7,417 bases of DNA, from the NCBI GenBank assembly GCA_025454125.1, contig JALOPA010000078.1, forward strand, positions 1 to 7,417. Reading direction: 5' to 3'. A program made the translations under genes and the position numbers. Within the stretch, counting starts at the first letter, position 1, and every line of letters starts with the position of its first letter. The DNA is from Thermodesulfobacteriota bacterium (GTDB lineage Bacteria; Desulfobacterota; DSM-4660; Desulfatiglandales; HGW-15). Shown piece by piece: positions 5,416 to 7,417 of the stretch. The notes below the pieces were generated by a model that saw only the letters and a list, made by a program, of their open reading frames with translations, searched no databases and was not told the DNA's origin.

Positions 5416-7256
5416 GAGTGGGACCAAACGAACACAGCGATTCCGACGATCAATCCGACGGCGGCCCGGGTGGTGGACGGGAAAACCAAAAGAGAGGAGG
5501 CTGCGAGCAGGAGACAGCGCTGAAGAGGAGACAGGCGGCCCGCCACATACCCGATCACGCCCCCGGCCAGGAAGAGTACGCCCATGGCTGTGACCGCAAA
5601 ACTGACCGCAATGATGAAAGGGGAACCGTTGAGGAGGAGCGCCGGCTGGTAGACAAAAGCAAAGGGCACAAGCCAACCGGCGATCCCCAGCCGGAAAGCC
5701 TCGACTCCGGTCGCCATGGGCTCTGACCCGGAGAGATTGGCTGCGGCAAAGGCCGTCACGGCGTCCGGAGGGGTCAGGTCCGCCAGCACCGCGTAGTAAA
5801 AGACGAAGAGGTGGGCGGCGATCAGTGGGACCCCGAGCTGGGACATGGCATGGGCGCCGACGGTGACAGAGATGATGTACGAGGCGGTGGTCGGGATGCC
5901 TGTCCCGATGACGCTGACCACCAGGAAAACAAGGACCATGGCGAGCAGAAGGTTTCCCATGGAGGCCTGCAAAAACATGGACCCAAAGGAAAGAGCCACG
6001 CCTGTGCGGGTCAGGGTGCCCACGACCATGCCTGAGCCGGCGAGGATCGCTGCGATGAGCGCGGCATTCACCATGGCTCGTGACAGCGCGTCCAGAAGTT
6101 TCATGGGAGTCAGCCAGGTTCTCCTGTTGAAGAAGCTCAGAAGAATGGAGATCCATATGGAGTGGAAGGCGGCCTTGGCCGGGGAGTACCCGTAAGCGAG
6201 CAGTGCCAGCACGGAGATGAAGGGAAGGAAGTAGTAGGATCTCCGGAGGATGGTTTTTGCCGAAGGCCGTTCCGCGCGGGGGATGGCGCTGATCCCTCGC
6301 TTGAGGGAAATGAAGTGGACCATGCAGAAGACCCCGAGGTAGTAAAGGAGGGCGGGGATGATGGCCAGGGTGATGATCTTGAAGTAGGGGATCCCTGTGA
6401 TTTCCGCCATGATGAAGGATCCCGCTCCCATGATGGGAGGCATGATTTGCCCGCCTGTGCCGGCGATGGCCTCGATGGCGGCTGACTCTTTGGACGAAAA
6501 GCCGCTTCGCTTCATGAGGGGAATCGTGAAACTGCCCGTGGCGTACACATTGGCGACTGTAGAGCCGCTCATGGTGCCGTAAAGGGCGCTGGACAGCACC
6601 GAGATCTTGGCCGAACCTCCCTTGGCCCAGCCGGCGGCAAAGGTGGCGAAGTCGATCAGGAACTCTCCGGTCCCCGTGGCGGTCATGACCGCCGCGAAAA
6701 GGATGTAGATGTAGAGAATCTCGGCGGAGATGCCGGTGAGAAAGCCGAACATCCCCTCGTCGCCGGAGAGGTAGAGAATCTCCACCGCACGGGAGAGGCT
6801 GAAGGCCTTGAAGTGGAACATGCCGGGCCAGAACTGGCAGGTGAGGAGGTAGACCAGGACCAGGCTGATGGTCGCCGCCATCCATTTGGACATAGCACGG
6901 CGGCAAGCCTCGATCACGGCCAGAGCCAGCACGCCGCCCAGGACCACCTCCTCAAAGCGCACGTCATGGAAGCCGATGAACCGCATGTTGAGGCGATCGG
7001 CCTGAAGCACGGTGTAAAGGCTTGCCACGGCGCAGAAAAGCGTCAGGAAAATGTCCGGGACGCTGGGACGATCCTTCGGGGATTTCCGGGTCGCCGGAAA
7101 GAGAAGAAAAACCATGGGCAGGAGAAGAAAAAGATGAAGGCCTCGCAAAATCCGGGGCGAAGGGGTCCCGAAACCGGAGGTGTAGAAATGAAAAACCCCG
7201 GCAACGACGCCGACGATCAGGATCGGGAGATTCCACCACCCCTTGAGACTTCGCAT
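5388..7256 (-). CDS. TRAP transporter fused permease, TAXI type (4TM/12TM)
   Basis: 622-aa inner-membrane protein combining the small (DctQ-like) and large (DctM-like) TRAP permease parts, as usual in TAXI systems, which use ion-gradient energy with a periplasmic binding protein. The N-terminal part has hydrophobic segments at about 8-24, 40-54 and 69-84. The DctM-like core (about 105-540) carries the family hallmarks: SGSTVANVYATGSF (230-243), EAIAGTGGQIMPPIMGAGSF (262-281), GTGIPTTASYI (451-461) and the LADLTPPDAV region (491-500). Extra C-terminal membrane segments lie at about 545-572 and 583-611. The ATG follows AAGGCGG at 5-nt spacing, a moderate ribosome site. The matching binding-protein gene ends 106 bp upstream. 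The last five codons and the TGA stop lie inside the fold-back element, so the native C-terminus was probably replaced; the tail lies beyond the last membrane segment, so function is likely kept. Substrate unknown. Confidence 0.94.
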   Translation of the reverse strand: MRSLKGWWNLPILIVGVVAGVFHFYTSGFGTPSPRILRGLHLFLLLPMVFLLFPATRKSPKDRPSVPDIFLTLFCAVASLYTVLQADRLNMRFIGFHDVRFEEVVLGGVLALAVIEACRRAMSKWMAATISLVLVYLLTCQFWPGMFHFKAFSLSRAVEILYLSGDEGMFGFLTGISAEILYIYILFAAVMTATGTGEFLIDFATFAAGWAKGGSAKISVLSSALYGTMSGSTVANVYATGSFTIPLMKRSGFSSKESAAIEAIAGTGGQIMPPIMGAGSFIMAEITGIPYFKIITLAIIPALLYYLGVFCMVHFISLKRGISAIPRAERPSAKTILRRSYYFLPFISVLALLAYGYSPAKAAFHSIWISILLSFFNRRTWLTPMKLLDALSRAMVNAALIAAILAGSGMVVGTLTRTGVALSFGSMFLQASMGNLLLAMVLVFLVVSVIGTGIPTTASYIISVTVGAHAMSQLGVPLIAAHLFVFYYAVLADLTPPDAVTAFAAANLSGSEPMATGVEAFRLGIAGWLVPFAFVYQPALLLNGSPFIIAVSFAVTAMGVLFLAGGVIGYVAGRLSPLQRCLLLAASSLLVFPSTTRAAVGLIVGIAVFVWSHSQNRNSLAL

Positions 7257-7270
7257 GAAGCCGCCTTAAT

Positions 7271-7343
7271 GAGTGACGAGTGACAAGTGACGGGTAACGA
7301 GATTAAGACATCAACCTGTCACTCGTTACCCGTCACTCGTCAG
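7271..7343. repeat. 7-bp tandem repeats arranged as an inverted pair (hairpin)
   Basis: Left side: heptads GAGTGAC, GAGTGAC, AAGTGAC, GGGTAAC (7271-7298). Right side: GTCACTC, GTTACCC, GTCACTC plus a partial unit (7318-7343). The two arrays are reverse complements: 7286-7301 pairs perfectly with 7322-7337 (16 bp) around a 20-nt loop, and pairing continues imperfectly outward. It fills most of the spacer between the binding-protein stop and the permease start. No T-run follows, so it is not a classical terminator. Confidence 0.8.
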
Positions 7344-7362
7344 TATCCTGTCAGGGCCCTCG

Positions 7363-7417
7363 CTACTTCAGGACCCCTTTTTCCTTGTAGTACTTGATGG
7401 CGCCAGGATGGAGAGGG
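7363..7417 (-). CDS. TAXI family TRAP transporter substrate-binding protein, C-terminal fragment
   Basis: Only the last 17 codons and a TAG stop (7363-7365) are in the window; the gene continues past the right edge. The visible residues read PLHPGAIKYYKEKGVLK. The PLHPGAxKYYxExG ending is typical of TAXI periplasmic binding proteins, which capture the substrate and deliver it to the fused permease encoded next. Adjacency to that permease in the same direction makes the call secure despite the short length. Too short for the ORF size cut-off usually used. Confidence 0.82.
   Translation of the reverse strand, partial: PLHPGAIKYYKEKGVLK

Noticed and set aside
5132..5593. Short open frames on the plus strand in and around the fold-back element
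   Set aside because: No ribosome sites or recognisable domains; their composition follows the repeat arms and the antisense of the permease end.
5404..6906. A 500-codon open frame on the minus strand within the permease
   Set aside because: Same strand, shifted frame; rich in His, Arg and Pro with no membrane segments, while the permease frame carries all TRAP motifs.
7271..7343. CRISPR array
   Set aside because: Units are 7 bp with no spacers and in opposite orientation on the two sides; no cas genes.

Overview
The window looks like chromosomal DNA of a GC-rich Gram-negative bacterium. A Desulfobacterota (deltaproteobacterial) origin is my best guess, from the combination of a TAXI-type TRAP transporter, a glycine-oxidase-like flavoenzyme, a PBP5-type carboxypeptidase and abundant intergenic palindromes. 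This is inference; there is no rRNA or other phylogenetic marker here. Every supported gene lies on the minus strand, so transcription runs from high to low coordinates.

Right third (about 5050-7417): the last 17 residues of a TAXI-type TRAP substrate-binding protein, a 106-bp spacer filled with 7-bp tandem repeats that fold into a hairpin, then a complete 622-aa fused TRAP permease. Its 3' end runs into a ~292-bp fold-back element (5116-5407) that looks like a MITE. Beyond it is an FAD-dependent oxidoreductase (3889-5049) that starts at TTG behind a strong Shine-Dalgarno sequence. The likely unit is uptake of a small organic or amino-acid-like substrate followed by its oxidation.

Middle (2346-3888): two palindromes and a candidate promoter precede a two-gene unit: a membrane-anchored coiled-coil/LysM protein and, 5 bp further on, an alpha/beta hydrolase with an intact Ser-Asp-His triad.

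Left third (1-2345): a PBP5-type D-Ala-D-Ala carboxypeptidase, preceded by a structured leader, overlaps by 4 bp an M23 metallopeptidase gene. Both act on peptidoglycan, and the LysM protein fits the same theme. Positions 1-173 hold no gene that I can support, only a weak candidate promoter reading off the left edge.

No defence system, phage, CRISPR or other new gene system is evident. The most unusual content is non-coding. Distinct palindromic or repeat elements sit in most gene junctions, and two of them (the fold-back element and a REP-like palindrome at the M23 start) reach into coding sequence.
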